A DNA stretch of 64,000 nt. It comes from Vibrio taketomensis (GTDB lineage Bacteria; Pseudomonadota; Gammaproteobacteria; Enterobacterales; Vibrionaceae). The stretch's first letter is position 1; every line of letters begins with the position of its first letter. The translations under genes and the position numbers were made by a program. The notes below the pieces were generated by a model. The model was not told the origin of the DNA. It searched no databases and was given only the letters and a program-made list of their open reading frames with translations. Of this stretch, positions 10,082-18,573 are shown piece after piece. The DNA lies in the NCBI RefSeq assembly GCF_009938165.1, contig NZ_AP019649.1:806001-870000 (forward strand). The letters are read 5' to 3'.

Positions 10082-10324
10082 TTATTCAGGCTGCTGAACA
10101 AATTCAGACAGTGGGGCGTTGTCATCATTTTGCAGTAAAATGCTAACACGTTGTTCTGCATCACTAAGTTTGGCTTGGCCTGCGCGAGCGAGAGAAATGC
10201 CACGTTCGAATTTTTTCAATGCCTCATCCAATGGTAGTTCACCATTTTCAAGATCTTCTACGATCGAATCCAACTCTTCAATAGTTGACTCAAAGGTCAT
10301 ATTTTCAGGTTTCTTGCTCGCCAT
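10082..10324 (-). CDS. xseB: Exodeoxyribonuclease VII small subunit
   Basis: Small subunit of exonuclease VII, a single-strand-specific nuclease built from one XseA and several XseB chains. The 80-residue protein shows the conserved helix pair FESTIEELDSIVEDLENGEL and PLDEALKKFERGISLARAG. It opens the xseB-ispA-dxs operon, an arrangement conserved in Enterobacteria and Vibrio although nuclease and isoprenoid genes are unrelated. About 280 bases of non-coding DNA separate it from the divergent pomA. Confidence 0.96.
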   Translation of the reverse strand: MASKKPENMTFESTIEELDSIVEDLENGELPLDEALKKFERGISLARAGQAKLSDAEQRVSILLQNDDNAPLSEFVQQPE

Positions 10325-10539
10325 AATTTTTCTAGTTTTGTAAAGATGAACGAAAGTTACCTTAGCGATTAATGATGGTCAAATTTAACCTTGTATATTT
10401 AGGCGAAAAATTCATTTTGCCCTTAGGAATCGAATTATATCATCACCATTCTGTTCGTTGTGATGAATTCACCTGCAGGCAAAGCAACGAAAATGGAAAT
10501 AGATTTGGGCATATTGTGAGTGTGATACCAATAAAAAGC

Positions 10540-10565
10540 TAAAGATTCATCAAGCCTGCCGATAT
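10540..10565 (+). promoter_or_regulatory. Sigma-28 (FliA)-type promoter for pomAB
   Basis: The -35 element TAAAGATT (10540-10547) and -10 element GCCGATAT (10558-10565) are separated by 10 bases and match the flagellar sigma consensus TAAAGTTT-N11-GCCGATAA closely. The element sits 43 bases before the pomA start. It fits known class IV control of motor genes. Confidence 0.75.
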
Positions 10566-10607
10566 AATTCCAGAGATAGAGTAATAAGTTAGCATGAGGA
10601 GTGCTGT

Positions 10608-11372
10608 GTGGATTTAGCTACCCTTCTGGGTCTGATTGGCGGCTTCGCTTTCGTAATCATGGCCATGGTCCTAGGCGGAAGTATTGGCATGTACATCGAC
10701 ACGACATCAATTTTGATCGTTGTTGGTGGTTCTACTTTCGTTGTGCTGATGAAATTTACCGTCGGGCAGTTTTTGGGCGCAGCCAAGATTGCGGGTAAGG
10801 CATTCGCGTTTAAGACCGATGAGCCAGAAGACCTAATCGCTAAAATCGTCGAAATGGCAGACGCTGCTCGTAAAGGTGGCTTTTTGGCATTGGAAGAGAT
10901 GGAAATCTCGAACAGCTTTATGCAAAAAGGTATCGACTTGCTCGTTGATGGTCACGATGCGGATGTGGTGCGATCGGCATTGCAAAAAGATATCGCGTTG
11001 ACCGATGAACGTCATGAAAAAGGGACGGGTGTGTTTCGTGCCTATGGTGACGTTGCGCCAGCGATGGGGATGATCGGCACTCTGGTTGGTCTGGTAGCGA
11101 TGCTTTCTAACATGGACGATCCAAAAGCAATCGGTCCAGCGATGGCGGTCGCTTTGTTGACAACCTTGTATGGTGCGGTGCTTGCCAACATGTTGTTCTT
11201 CCCAATTGCGGATAAACTTGCATTACGTCGTGAACAAGAAAAGCTCAATCGCCGATTGATTATGGATGGTGTGCTTGCGATTCAAGATGGTCAAAACCCT
11301 CGTGTGATTGATAGTTATCTGAAGAACTACCTCAATGAAGGTAAGCGTTCACTTGATATCGACAATAGTTAA
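10608..11372 (+). CDS. pomA: Na+-driven flagellar motor stator protein PomA
   Basis: Four-transmembrane stator subunit; with PomB it forms the Na+ channel that powers the polar flagellum. The 254-residue protein begins MDLATLLGLIGGFAFVIMAM and has the cytoplasmic loop with charged residues (LALRREQEKLNRRLIMDG) that contacts FliG, followed by the third and fourth membrane segments around MGMIGTLVGLVAML and AVALLTTLYGAVLANM. The start is a GTG preceded by a good ribosome site (GAGGAG at 10596-10601). pomB follows after 9 bases. The sigma-28-type promoter upstream places it in the late flagellar regulon. Confidence 0.97.
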   Translation: MDLATLLGLIGGFAFVIMAMVLGGSIGMYIDTTSILIVVGGSTFVVLMKFTVGQFLGAAKIAGKAFAFKTDEPEDLIAKIVEMADAARKGGFLALEEMEISNSFMQKGIDLLVDGHDADVVRSALQKDIALTDERHEKGTGVFRAYGDVAPAMGMIGTLVGLVAMLSNMDDPKAIGPAMAVALLTTLYGAVLANMLFFPIADKLALRREQEKLNRRLIMDGVLAIQDGQNPRVIDSYLKNYLNEGKRSLDIDNS

Positions 11373-11381
11373 GGTGTCGCT

Positions 11382-12320
11382 ATGAATGATGATAACGAAT
11401 GCAAATGTCCACCACCCGGTGCCCCGATGTGGATGACGACGTTTTCTGATTTGATGTCGTTATTAATGTGTTTTTTCGTACTGCTCCTTTCCTTCTCGGA
11501 AATGGACGTATTGAAATTTAAACAAATCGCCGGTTCGATGAAGTTTGCATTCGGCGTACAGAATCGCCTAGAAGTTAAAGACATCCCTAAAGGTACTAGC
11601 ATTATTGCGCAAGAGTTTCGCCCAGGCCGTCCTGAGCCAACACCCATTGATGTCATTATGCAGCAGACCATTGATATCACTCAGCAAACGTTGGAGTTTC
11701 ATGAGGGGGAGTCTGATCGCGCGGGTGGTACACAACGTGACGCTGGCAAGCTGACGGGTGGTCAATCACCGGAAACTTCGACTAAGAAAAATCAAAATAC
11801 TGAAGCTGATAAGCAGCGCCAGCAATCCGCTCAAGAAATGGAAACGCTGTCTGAAGCTCTGCAAAAAGCGTTAGAGCGTGAAATTGAAGAAGGCGCGATT
11901 GAAGTAGAAAATCTTGGCCAACAGTTGGTGATTCGTATTCGTGAGCAAGGAGCATTCCCTGCAGGTTCTGCTTTCTTGCAACCTAAGTTCCGCCCATTGG
12001 TGCGCCAAGTGGCTGAGTTAGTGAAAGATGTTCCGGGTATCGTGCGAGTATCTGGGCACACCGATAATCAACGTTTAGATTCCGAGTTGTATCGCTCTAA
12101 CTGGGATCTGTCTGCTCAGCGTGCAGTATCGGTTGCCCAAGAGATGGAAAAGGTACCTGGCTTCTCTCATCAACGCTTGCGCGTTCGAGGTATGGCAGAT
12201 ACTGAACCACTAGGACCGAATGATACAGAGCTGCAACGCTCACGCAATCGACGAGTGGAAATCAGTATTATGCAGGGCGAGCCGCTATTTAGTGATCCCG
12301 TACCAGCAATACAAAATTAG
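11382..12320 (+). CDS. pomB: Na+-driven flagellar motor stator protein PomB
   Basis: Single-span stator subunit of 312 residues. The membrane segment (FSDLMSLLMCFFVLLLSFSEM) carries Asp23, the Na+-binding acidic residue equivalent to Asp24 of studied PomB proteins. A plug and linker region rich in Gln and Glu follows, and the C-terminal OmpA-like peptidoglycan-binding domain (VRVSGHTDNQRLDSEL, then RNRRVEIS) anchors the stator to the cell wall. It is translated just after pomA and ends before an intrinsic terminator. Confidence 0.97.
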   Translation: MNDDNECKCPPPGAPMWMTTFSDLMSLLMCFFVLLLSFSEMDVLKFKQIAGSMKFAFGVQNRLEVKDIPKGTSIIAQEFRPGRPEPTPIDVIMQQTIDITQQTLEFHEGESDRAGGTQRDAGKLTGGQSPETSTKKNQNTEADKQRQQSAQEMETLSEALQKALEREIEEGAIEVENLGQQLVIRIREQGAFPAGSAFLQPKFRPLVRQVAELVKDVPGIVRVSGHTDNQRLDSELYRSNWDLSAQRAVSVAQEMEKVPGFSHQRLRVRGMADTEPLGPNDTELQRSRNRRVEISIMQGEPLFSDPVPAIQN

Positions 12321-12341
12321 CCGCATAGGGTATAGACTAAC

Positions 12342-12368
12342 AAGACGAGCATCACGCTCGTCTTTTTT
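12342..12368 (+). terminator. Intrinsic terminator of pomAB
   Basis: A 9-bp stem (AAGACGAGC with GCTCGTCTT) is followed by a T run, 20 bases after the pomB stop codon. Confidence 0.9.
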
Positions 12369-12482
12369 ATGGGCATTTCATCATGTATAATCTTGCGCCC
12401 TTAAGGTCATAGATACGAACTTAGCCAAGTTAGGCCGCGTATTAATGATGATTGCGAAAACTGTTAACCAGTGAAGTGAAGT

Positions 12483-13931
12483 ATGAAATTTATTGTAAAG
12501 CCCCATCCAGAAATTTTCGTAAAAAGTGAGTCGGTGCGTAAGCGCTTCACAAAGATTCTTGAGTGTAACATTCGCAACATTATCAAGCTTCGTACCGAGT
12601 CAGTGGCGGTATTTAACCGTCGTGACCATATCGAAGTGACGTCAGAAAGTGACCAATACCATGCAGAGGTGTTAGAGATCCTAACTCATACGCCAGGTAT
12701 TCATCACGTATTGGAAGTAAAACAATCTGACTTTACTGACCTACACAATATTTACGAACAAGTACTAGAGCTAAGCGCGCCACTGATCGAAAACAAAACG
12801 TTCGTAGTACGCGCAAAACGTCGTGGTAAGCATGAGTTTAACTCGCTTGAGCTTGAGCGTTATGTTGGTGGTGGTTTGAACCAAGCGGTTGAAAGTGCGA
12901 GCGTGAAACTGCGTAACCCTGATGTGACGATCAATGTTGAAGTGTCTGGCGATAAGCTGAACCAAGTACTTGCTCGCCACAAAGGCCTAGGTGGTTTCCC
13001 TCTAGGTACGCAAGAAGACGTACTAAGTTTGATTTCTGGCGGTTTCGACTCTGGTGTTTCAAGCTACCTACACATTAAACGTGGTTCAAAAGTACATTAC
13101 TGCTTCTTTAACCTAGGCGGTCCTGCGCATGAAATCGGCGTAAAACAAGTGTCTCACTACTTGTGGAACAAATACGGTTCATCAGCAAAAGTGCGTTTTA
13201 TCTCTGTAGATTTCGAACCAGTTGTGGCTGAAATTCTTGAGAAAGTCGATGACGGCCAAATGGGCGTGATCCTAAAACGTATGTTTATGCGTGCAGCGGG
13301 CATGATTGCTGAGAAATTCGGTATTCAAGCGCTTGTTACTGGTGAAGCTCTGGGTCAGGTTTCAAGCCAAACGCTGACTAACTTGCGTCACATCGATGGT
13401 GTAACCGATACGCTAATTCTTCGTCCACTGATCAACTGGGATAAAGAAGACATCATCAACCTAGCACGCGAAATTGGTACTGAAGACTTTGCTAAGACAA
13501 TGCCTGAATACTGTGGCGTTATCTCTAAAAAGCCAACAGTAAAAGCTGTGAAAGGCCGTCTGGAAGCAGAAGAAGAGAAGTTTGATTTTTCTATTCTAGA
13601 AAAAGTGGTCTTCGAAGCACGCCAAATGGACATTCGCGATATCGCTAAAGAAACAGAACAAGCGGCACCAGAAGTAGAGCAAGTTCAAGCGGTAGAAGAT
13701 AATGCGATTGTTTTGGATATTCGTAGCCCAGATGAAGAAGATGATAGCCCACTAGAGATCGATGGTGTAGAAGTGAAACACCTACCGTTCTACAAGCTAT
13801 CGACTCAGTTTGGTGATCTTGACCAAAGCAAGACTTACCTGCTGTACTGTGAACGTGGCGTAATGAGCCGTCTACAAGCACTTTACTTGCAAGAACAAGG
13901 CTTTGCCAACGTGAAAGTTTACCGTCCGTAA
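12483..13931 (+). CDS. thiI: tRNA uracil 4-sulfurtransferase ThiI
   Basis: Makes 4-thiouridine at position 8 of tRNA and supplies sulfur for the thiamin thiazole ring. The 482-residue protein has the full three-part architecture: an N-terminal ferredoxin-like/THUMP region, the PP-loop [11 protein letters not shown] near residues 184-194 that adenylates the uridine, and a C-terminal rhodanese domain with the persulfide cysteine in [10 protein letters not shown] near 455. The second conserved cysteine is in [12 protein letters not shown] near 344. Both catalytic cysteines are present, so the enzyme should be active in both pathways. It appears monocistronic. Confidence 0.97.
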   Translation: MKFIVKPHPEIFVKSESVRKRFTKILECNIRNIIKLRTESVAVFNRRDHIEVTSESDQYHAEVLEILTHTPGIHHVLEVKQSDFTDLHNIYEQVLELSAPLIENKTFVVRAKRRGKHEFNSLELERYVGGGLNQAVESASVKLRNPDVTINVEVSGDKLNQVLARHKGLGGFPLGTQEDVLSLISGGFDSGVSSYLHIKRGSKVHYCFFNLGGPAHEIGVKQVSHYLWNKYGSSAKVRFISVDFEPVVAEILEKVDDGQMGVILKRMFMRAAGMIAEKFGIQALVTGEALGQVSSQTLTNLRHIDGVTDTLILRPLINWDKEDIINLAREIGTEDFAKTMPEYCGVISKKPTVKAVKGRLEAEEEKFDFSILEKVVFEARQMDIRDIAKETEQAAPEVEQVQAVEDNAIVLDIRSPDEEDDSPLEIDGVEVKHLPFYKLSTQFGDLDQSKTYLLYCERGVMSRLQALYLQEQGFANVKVYRP

Positions 13932-13965
13932 TGTGACGGCTTAAACAGCTAAGAAAAGATTGAAG

Positions 13966-13999
13966 GCGCAAATCGTTAACTCGGTTTGCGCTTTTTTTT
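13966..13999 (+). terminator. Intrinsic terminator of thiI
   Basis: GCGCAAA pairs with TTTGCGC around a loop of about 10 bases and is followed by eight T residues, 35 bases after the thiI stop codon. Confidence 0.85.
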
Positions 14000-14053
14000 A
14001 CAGCGTCGAGAATTGAGCACGCAGAGTGGCAAGCGTTATTAATCTCAGAGCAT

Positions 14054-14080
14054 AAAAAAACACCGCCATATAGGCGGTGC
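14054..14080 (-). terminator. Rho-independent terminator of GcvB
   Basis: Read on the minus strand, CACCGCC pairs with GGCGGTG over a short loop and is followed by TTTTTTT. It nearly equals the E. coli GcvB terminator. Confidence 0.92.
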
Positions 14081-14257
14081 TAAAAAATTTGACAGACAGG
14101 TCAAAATAAATACAGGAAGTATACGTTTTGTTTCTGGGATTGGATGAAACAAAACCTTGGTAGAATTCTACCGAACTCGAAATACGAGTTTGCAAACACA
14201 ACATCGCAACAACAAAGCCAATTGGTTAAAAAAACCAAGCCGTTCAGGCTTGAGTTG
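14054..14257 (-). ncRNA. gcvB: GcvB small regulatory RNA
   Basis: Hfq-dependent small RNA that represses many amino-acid and peptide transporter mRNAs. Several blocks match the enterobacterial GcvB. The GU-rich seed region reads TTGTTGTTGCGATGTTGTG and then TTTGC on the minus strand. A second block reads ACTTCCTGTA followed by ACCTGTCTGTC. The 3' terminator hairpin GCACCGCC-TATA-TGGCGGTG is followed by seven T. The inferred length is about 204 bases, close to the 205 of E. coli. A promoter with -35 TTGCCT (14288-14293) and -10 TATATT (14265-14270), 17 bases apart, predicts a start near 14257. It is divergent from gcvA, the gene order seen in E. coli. Confidence 0.93.
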
Positions 14258-14264
14258 CAGGTGC

Positions 14265-14330
14265 AATATAGAATTTCTCTGGTCGTCAGGCAACGGACAT
14301 TTTATAATGTTTCAGATAAAAAAAACTAAT
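14265..14330. promoter_or_regulatory. Divergent gcvB/gcvA promoter region with a candidate GcvA box
   Basis: On the minus strand, TTGCCT-N17-TATATT (14293-14265) drives gcvB. On the plus strand, a TATAAT at 14303-14308 is placed to drive gcvA. A CTAAT pentamer at 14326-14330, the core recognised by GcvA in E. coli, lies about 70 bases upstream of the predicted gcvB start, a position suited to activation of gcvB and autorepression of gcvA. Box function is inferred. Confidence 0.65.
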
Positions 14331-14351
14331 CCCATATATTGAGGGCTACCT

Positions 14352-15266
14352 ATGTCCAGAAGACTACCACCGCTCAACTCTCTGAAGGTATTTGAGGCGG
14401 CAGCACGTCACCTGAGTTTTACCCGTGCTGCAGAAGAATTATTTGTGACACAAGCCGCAGTTAGCCATCAAATCAAAGCCTTAGAAGAGTTTTTGGGCTT
14501 AAAGCTGTTTCGTCGCCGTAACCGTTCGTTATTGCTGACAGAAGAGGGACAAAGCTATTTTCTCGATATTAAAGATATCTTTACATCCTTAGCTGAAGCG
14601 ACCGATAAGGTACTAGAGCGCAGTGAAAAAGGGGCCTTGACGATTAGTTTATCACCAAGCTTTGCTATCCAATGGTTGGTGCCACGCTTGGCTGACTTCA
14701 ATCAGCAAGAACCTGATATTGATGTGCGCATTAAAGCCGTTGATATCGAAGAAGGCTCACTGACAGATGATGTTGACGTTGCCATTTACTATGGTCGAGG
14801 TAACTGGCCTGGTTTGCGTGCTGACAAGTTGTACCAAGAATTTCTAATCCCACTGTGCTCTCCGTCACTGTTATTGGGCCCTAAGCCATTAGCAGAATTG
14901 GCCGATCTAAAAAACCACACTTTACTGCATGACACTTCACGCAAAGATTGGAAACATTTTGTCAAATTCCATGGCGTTGAAGGGGTCAATGTTAACCATG
15001 GCCCTATCTTTAGTCATTCGACGATGGTGCTGCAAGCTGCGGCTCATGGTCAGGGTGTGGCTTTGGGCAATAACGTGTTGGCTCAGCCTGAGCTGGACTC
15101 TGGCCGTTTGATTGCGCCTTTTGATGAAATGTTGGTGTCGAAAAACGCTTTCTATGTCGTGTGCCATGAGAAACAAGCAGATATGGGTCGTATCGCTACT
15201 TTCCGCGACTGGATGTTAGCTAAAGCGCGCAGTGAGCAAGAGGAACTGCTAGAAGATGACCAATAA
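14352..15266 (+). CDS. gcvA: LysR-type transcriptional regulator GcvA
   Basis: Regulator of the glycine-cleavage operon and of the divergent small RNA GcvB. The 304-residue protein begins MSRRLPPLNSLKVFEAAARH, with the helix-turn-helix FTRAAEELFVTQAAVSHQIKA near residues 25-45 and a LysR substrate-binding domain after residue 90. The GcvA signature 'RRLPPLNxLRxFEAAARHLSFTxAA' is clear. It overlaps the next gene (hydrolase) by 11 bases and probably forms a four-gene transcript with the hydrolase, DUF423 and rlmM genes. Confidence 0.95.
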   Translation: MSRRLPPLNSLKVFEAAARHLSFTRAAEELFVTQAAVSHQIKALEEFLGLKLFRRRNRSLLLTEEGQSYFLDIKDIFTSLAEATDKVLERSEKGALTISLSPSFAIQWLVPRLADFNQQEPDIDVRIKAVDIEEGSLTDDVDVAIYYGRGNWPGLRADKLYQEFLIPLCSPSLLLGPKPLAELADLKNHTLLHDTSRKDWKHFVKFHGVEGVNVNHGPIFSHSTMVLQAAAHGQGVALGNNVLAQPELDSGRLIAPFDEMLVSKNAFYVVCHEKQADMGRIATFRDWMLAKARSEQEELLEDDQ

Positions 15267-15894
15267 TGTGTTGATTGATGGCGAACTTGGTTCGCCATTA
15301 TTTATTTTTGCCCATGGCGCAGGGGCGAATATCGAGCATGACTTCATGCGTGATGTGGCGCTTGGGTTGGCGGAAAAAGGTATTCGAGTTGTGCGTTTCA
15401 ACTTTCCTTATATGGTAAAACGCAACGAAGACGGTAAACGCCGTCCACCGGATCGAGCGCCTAAGCTACTTGAAGCTTTTGAGCAGATCATTGAGCAATA
15501 CGCCGATAAGCCAGTGGTGATTGGTGGTAAATCGATGGGCGGTCGCATGGCAAGTTTGTTGAGTGAAAACAGTCAGGTTGCGGGCATAGCATGCTTAGGC
15601 TTTCCTTTTCACCCACCGGGTAAACCGGAGAAGTTCAAAGGTGAACATTTAGAGAACCTAAATAAACCAACCTTAATTCTCCAAGGTGAGCGTGATACGT
15701 TTGGTAAGCGTGAAGAGTTTGCGCATTTTGAACTGTCAAAAAATGTACAGGTTGAATTTATTGCCGATGGTGATCATAGTTTTAAACCGCGTAAGAGCTC
15801 TGGGCATACTGAAGCAGGCAATATCGCTGCTGCGGTAGATGCATTGAGTCACTTTATCTTTTCTGTTTATACAAACAACACTCAGGAGGCATGA
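15256..15894 (+). CDS. Alpha/beta hydrolase family protein (KANL3/Tex30-like)
   Basis: A 212-residue hydrolase with the oxyanion-side motif LFIFAHGAGANIEHDFM near residues 16-32 and a nucleophile elbow G-K-S-M-G-G near residue 94 (Ser as nucleophile). The acid and base appear as ERDTFGKREEF and GDHSFKPRK, the latter giving the catalytic histidine. This set matches the KANL3/Tex30-like alpha/beta hydrolases often next to gcvA in Vibrio and relatives. The substrate is unknown. It starts inside the end of gcvA and overlaps DUF423 by ATGA, so it is translationally coupled at both ends. Confidence 0.85.
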   Translation: MTNNVLIDGELGSPLFIFAHGAGANIEHDFMRDVALGLAEKGIRVVRFNFPYMVKRNEDGKRRPPDRAPKLLEAFEQIIEQYADKPVVIGGKSMGGRMASLLSENSQVAGIACLGFPFHPPGKPEKFKGEHLENLNKPTLILQGERDTFGKREEFAHFELSKNVQVEFIADGDHSFKPRKSSGHTEAGNIAAAVDALSHFIFSVYTNNTQEA

Positions 15895-16289
15895 TGCGAG
15901 CGAATAATTTGATTGCTTTTGGCGGAGCTCTGGCAGGCGTTGGGGTTGCATTAGGCGCTTTTGCTTCTCATGGATTAAAGAAAATTCTCTCTCCTTACTT
16001 GCTTGAAGTATTCAGCATTGGCGTGCAGTACCAGTTCATTCACGCTACGGCAATTATCCTGTGTGGCGGCTTGTTGTTACTTAATCTTGGTGAGAAAGCA
16101 CAAAAGTATTTTTTCATCGCCGCAATTTGCTTTATCATCGGCATCTTTTGTTTTAGCGGCAGTCTCTATGCGCTAGCGTTAACTGGGGTGAAGTGGTTTG
16201 GACCAATCACGCCATTAGGTGGTTTCACCTTTATGCTAGGTTGGGGACTGTTCGTTTTTGCAGCACTACAGATCAAAAGAGGTGAGTAA
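15891..16289 (+). CDS. DUF423 family small membrane protein
   Basis: A 132-residue protein with four hydrophobic segments. The family signature LAGVGVALGAFASHGLKKIL is near residues 13-32 and GVKWFGPITPLGGFTFMLGW near 101. It is an inner-membrane protein of unknown function, similar to YgdD. A strong ribosome site (CAGGAGGC) precedes a double ATG; the first overlaps the hydrolase stop as ATGA. rlmM starts at the next base after its stop codon, the same order as ygdD-rlmM in E. coli. Confidence 0.9.
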   Translation: MMRANNLIAFGGALAGVGVALGAFASHGLKKILSPYLLEVFSIGVQYQFIHATAIILCGGLLLLNLGEKAQKYFFIAAICFIIGIFCFSGSLYALALTGVKWFGPITPLGGFTFMLGWGLFVFAALQIKRGE

Positions 16290-17380
16290 GTGAAACAACT
16301 GATGCTTTATTGCCGTTCGGGCTTTGAAAAGAGTGTGCAGGTGAAATTCAAGACCGTGCTACGGCGTTGGAAGTGTTTGGTTTTCCACGTTTACAAAAGA
16401 ACTCGGGTTACGTGCTGTTTGAGTGTTACCAAGCTGGCGACGCACAAAAGCTAGTTAAAATGCTTGATTTCAATTCGTTGATTTTTGCCCGCCAAATGTT
16501 TGCGGTAGCCGCAGAGATCACCGATCTGCCACGTGAAGATCGTATTTCGCCAATTCTTCAGCAATTGAGCGATGTCGACGCGATGCCACTTTGCGGTGAT
16601 ATTCGTATTGAAACACCAGATACCAATGAAGCGAAAGAACTATTGAAGTTCTGTCGTAAATTTACCGTACCAATGCGTCAGGCATTGCGTGGTAAAGGTG
16701 TTCTGATGAATAAAGAACATGCGAAAAAGCCAGTACTGCATATTTGCTTTGTTGAACCTGGTCACTGTTACGTTGGTTACTCATTACCAGGTAATAACTC
16801 GCAGTTCTTTATGGGTATTCCACGTTTGAAATTCCCAGCAGACGCACCAAGCCGTTCAACCTTGAAATTGGAAGAAGCGTTCCACGTGTTTATTCCGCGT
16901 AATGAGTGGGATGAGCGTTTAGCGTCAGGCATGTGGGGTGTAGATTTAGGTGCTTGTCCGGGCGGTTGGACTTACCAATTGGTGAAGCGTTCAATGTTTG
17001 TTCATTCAGTTGATAACGGCATGATGGCGCAAAGCCTAATGGATACCGGTCAGGTACGACACCACCAAGAAGATGGCTTTAAGTTTGAGCCTGCACGTAA
17101 GAACGTCACTTGGTTGGTGTGTGACATGATTGAAAAACCATCACGTGTTGCGCAGTTGATGGGTGAGTGGATCATTAGCGGTTGGGCAAAAGAAGCGATT
17201 TTTAACCTTAAGCTGCCAATGAAAGGTCGTTACGACGAAGTGCTACAAGATATCGAAAACTTGAAGGTCTTCCTGATTGAAAATGGTGTGAAGTTTAAAC
17301 TACAAGCTAAGCATCTATATCATGACCGTGAAGAGATCACGGTACACGTGCAGTGTTTATCTAACATCTCTCCGCACTAA
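16290..17380 (+). pseudogene. rlmM: 23S rRNA (cytidine-2498-2'-O)-methyltransferase RlmM, frameshifted near the 5' end
   Basis: RlmM methylates C2498 of 23S rRNA. The GTG at 16290 reads [14 protein letters not shown], the family N-terminus, but then runs out of frame. The rest of RlmM ([20 protein letters not shown] and on) is in another frame from 16328 and continues intact to 17380. One missing A in the run at 16327-16330 (GAAAAGAG, where GAAAAAGAG would keep frame) explains everything: residues 1-14 and 15 onward then join without loss. The methyltransferase domain is whole, with the SAM motif [14 protein letters not shown] near bases 16938-16979. The cause may be a base-calling error, a true mutation or slippage. 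If the upstream frame is not used, the distal frame lacks a good start until TTG 16367. Confidence 0.88.
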
Positions 17381-17400
17381 TTTGATGTTGATTAGTCATA

Positions 17401-17426
17401 AAAAACCCGCTTGATTGCGGGTTTTT
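17401..17426. terminator. Terminator after rlmM, shared with the convergent DUF2076 gene
   Basis: The perfect inverted repeat AAAAACCCGC/GCGGGTTTTT has a TTGATT loop. The A and T runs make it usable from both sides. Confidence 0.9.
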
Positions 17427-17481
17427 CTATATTTAATGCAACCATATTTTTCTGATTAGCAATAACGAGTTATATGGTGAA

Positions 17482-18258
17482 CTACCAAGAAGAATCGTCA
17501 TCGCCCCAGTCACTTGAGTCATCACCAAAACCATCACTACCAAAATCACTACTTGAGTCATCATTGCCCCCCCAGCGGCTTGAATCATCATCAAAGCCAT
17601 TGTTGCTAGGATCGTCAAAGCTAAGATCGTCAGGATTGCCAAAACCAGTGTCGGTATTCCAACCGCCGCCGGTGTAGCTTTGGGTATAGTCATCAGTGCC
17701 GGCTAAAAATGAACTTGCACTATCATCGGGTTGCGAAGCATCAGCTGCCGTGTTGTCGCTTGGCTGTGAATCATCGGCTTGCGCATTGTTTGTATCATCT
17801 GGTTGTTGGTAATAGTTATTCGTCACATCTTGCACGATAGGTTGTTCTGCTGCGTGAGAATCAGAGAAAAATAGATGACTCAGCGCATTACCAGCCACCA
17901 TACCTGCAGCGACACCTGCTGCAGTTTGCATAAAACCACCAAAAGCACTTGGTTGATAGCTTGAGGCTGGTGGCGCAGGCGGCTGACGGTTTTCACCAAA
18001 CATACGGCTCATGGTGCCACGTTGAGATTCTTGCTTGTAGAAATCAGCATTGTTTTGTAAGTAGTCGTTGCGCTTTTTCAATTCGGTCAGCGCGACTTCT
18101 TGGGCCAGAGCCAGTTGGCTCAGACGGTAAATGATGTCACGTTGTGAAGCTATCTTACTACTGATTAACTCAGCTGCCGCTGGATCTTGAGTAATGTCTT
18201 GTTTAGCCGCGAGTTTATCAGCCAGCTTTTCAATCATTTCTTGTTCTTGTGGGGTCAT
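17482..18258 (-). CDS. DUF2076 family protein with acidic Asp/Ser/Gly-rich tail
   Basis: A 258-residue protein from the ATG at 18258 (MTPQEQEMIEKLADKL); a TTG three codons upstream also fits the frame, but the GAGGA ribosome site is correctly spaced for the ATG. The N-terminal 75 residues form the helical DUF2076 region. A Pro/Gln linker follows, then a Gly/Ala-rich segment (GGFMQTAAGVAAGMVAGNAL), which may contact membrane. The last 80 residues are dominated by Asp, Ser, Gly and Trp with repeats of DDSS and DDSSW and few positive charges. Function unknown; the family has been linked to periplasmic or envelope roles. Confidence 0.8.
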   Translation of the reverse strand: MTPQEQEMIEKLADKLAAKQDITQDPAAAELISSKIASQRDIIYRLSQLALAQEVALTELKKRNDYLQNNADFYKQESQRGTMSRMFGENRQPPAPPASSYQPSAFGGFMQTAAGVAAGMVAGNALSHLFFSDSHAAEQPIVQDVTNNYYQQPDDTNNAQADDSQPSDNTAADASQPDDSASSFLAGTDDYTQSYTGGGWNTDTGFGNPDDLSFDDPSNNGFDDDSSRWGGNDDSSSDFGSDGFGDDSSDWGDDDSSW

Positions 18259-18573
18259 GATTTCCAAGTCCTCAGTTATTCTGGCACTGCCAGTCTTATT
18301 TCTTTTTGTGACGTAGCTGATTGCTTTGTCGGCTTGTCTAAAGGCTGTTGAGCAAAGCCTCTAGAGAGGTTGATAGGTTCATTCTATGCGAGTTTTGACG
18401 CGCATTGAGAGTGAAAACAATAATTACTAAAAGCGTAGGTTATGCATATATAAATCAGCGGGTGCTTGAAGGAAGATGGTGTGTTGTTTGTGAATGGCGA
18501 GATAAGGATCAAGAGGCGTCAATCATGCGAGAAGCACAACGACGCCCAAGAGAAGACCGCGTTTAATTAGAGG
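18259..18573. other. 315-base non-coding gap between xni and the DUF2076 gene
   Basis: Both flanking genes are on the minus strand. The part next to 18258 must hold the DUF2076 promoter and ribosome site (GAGGA on the minus strand). I see no terminator for xni, no open frame with a plausible start and no strong repeat here. Confidence 0.5.
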
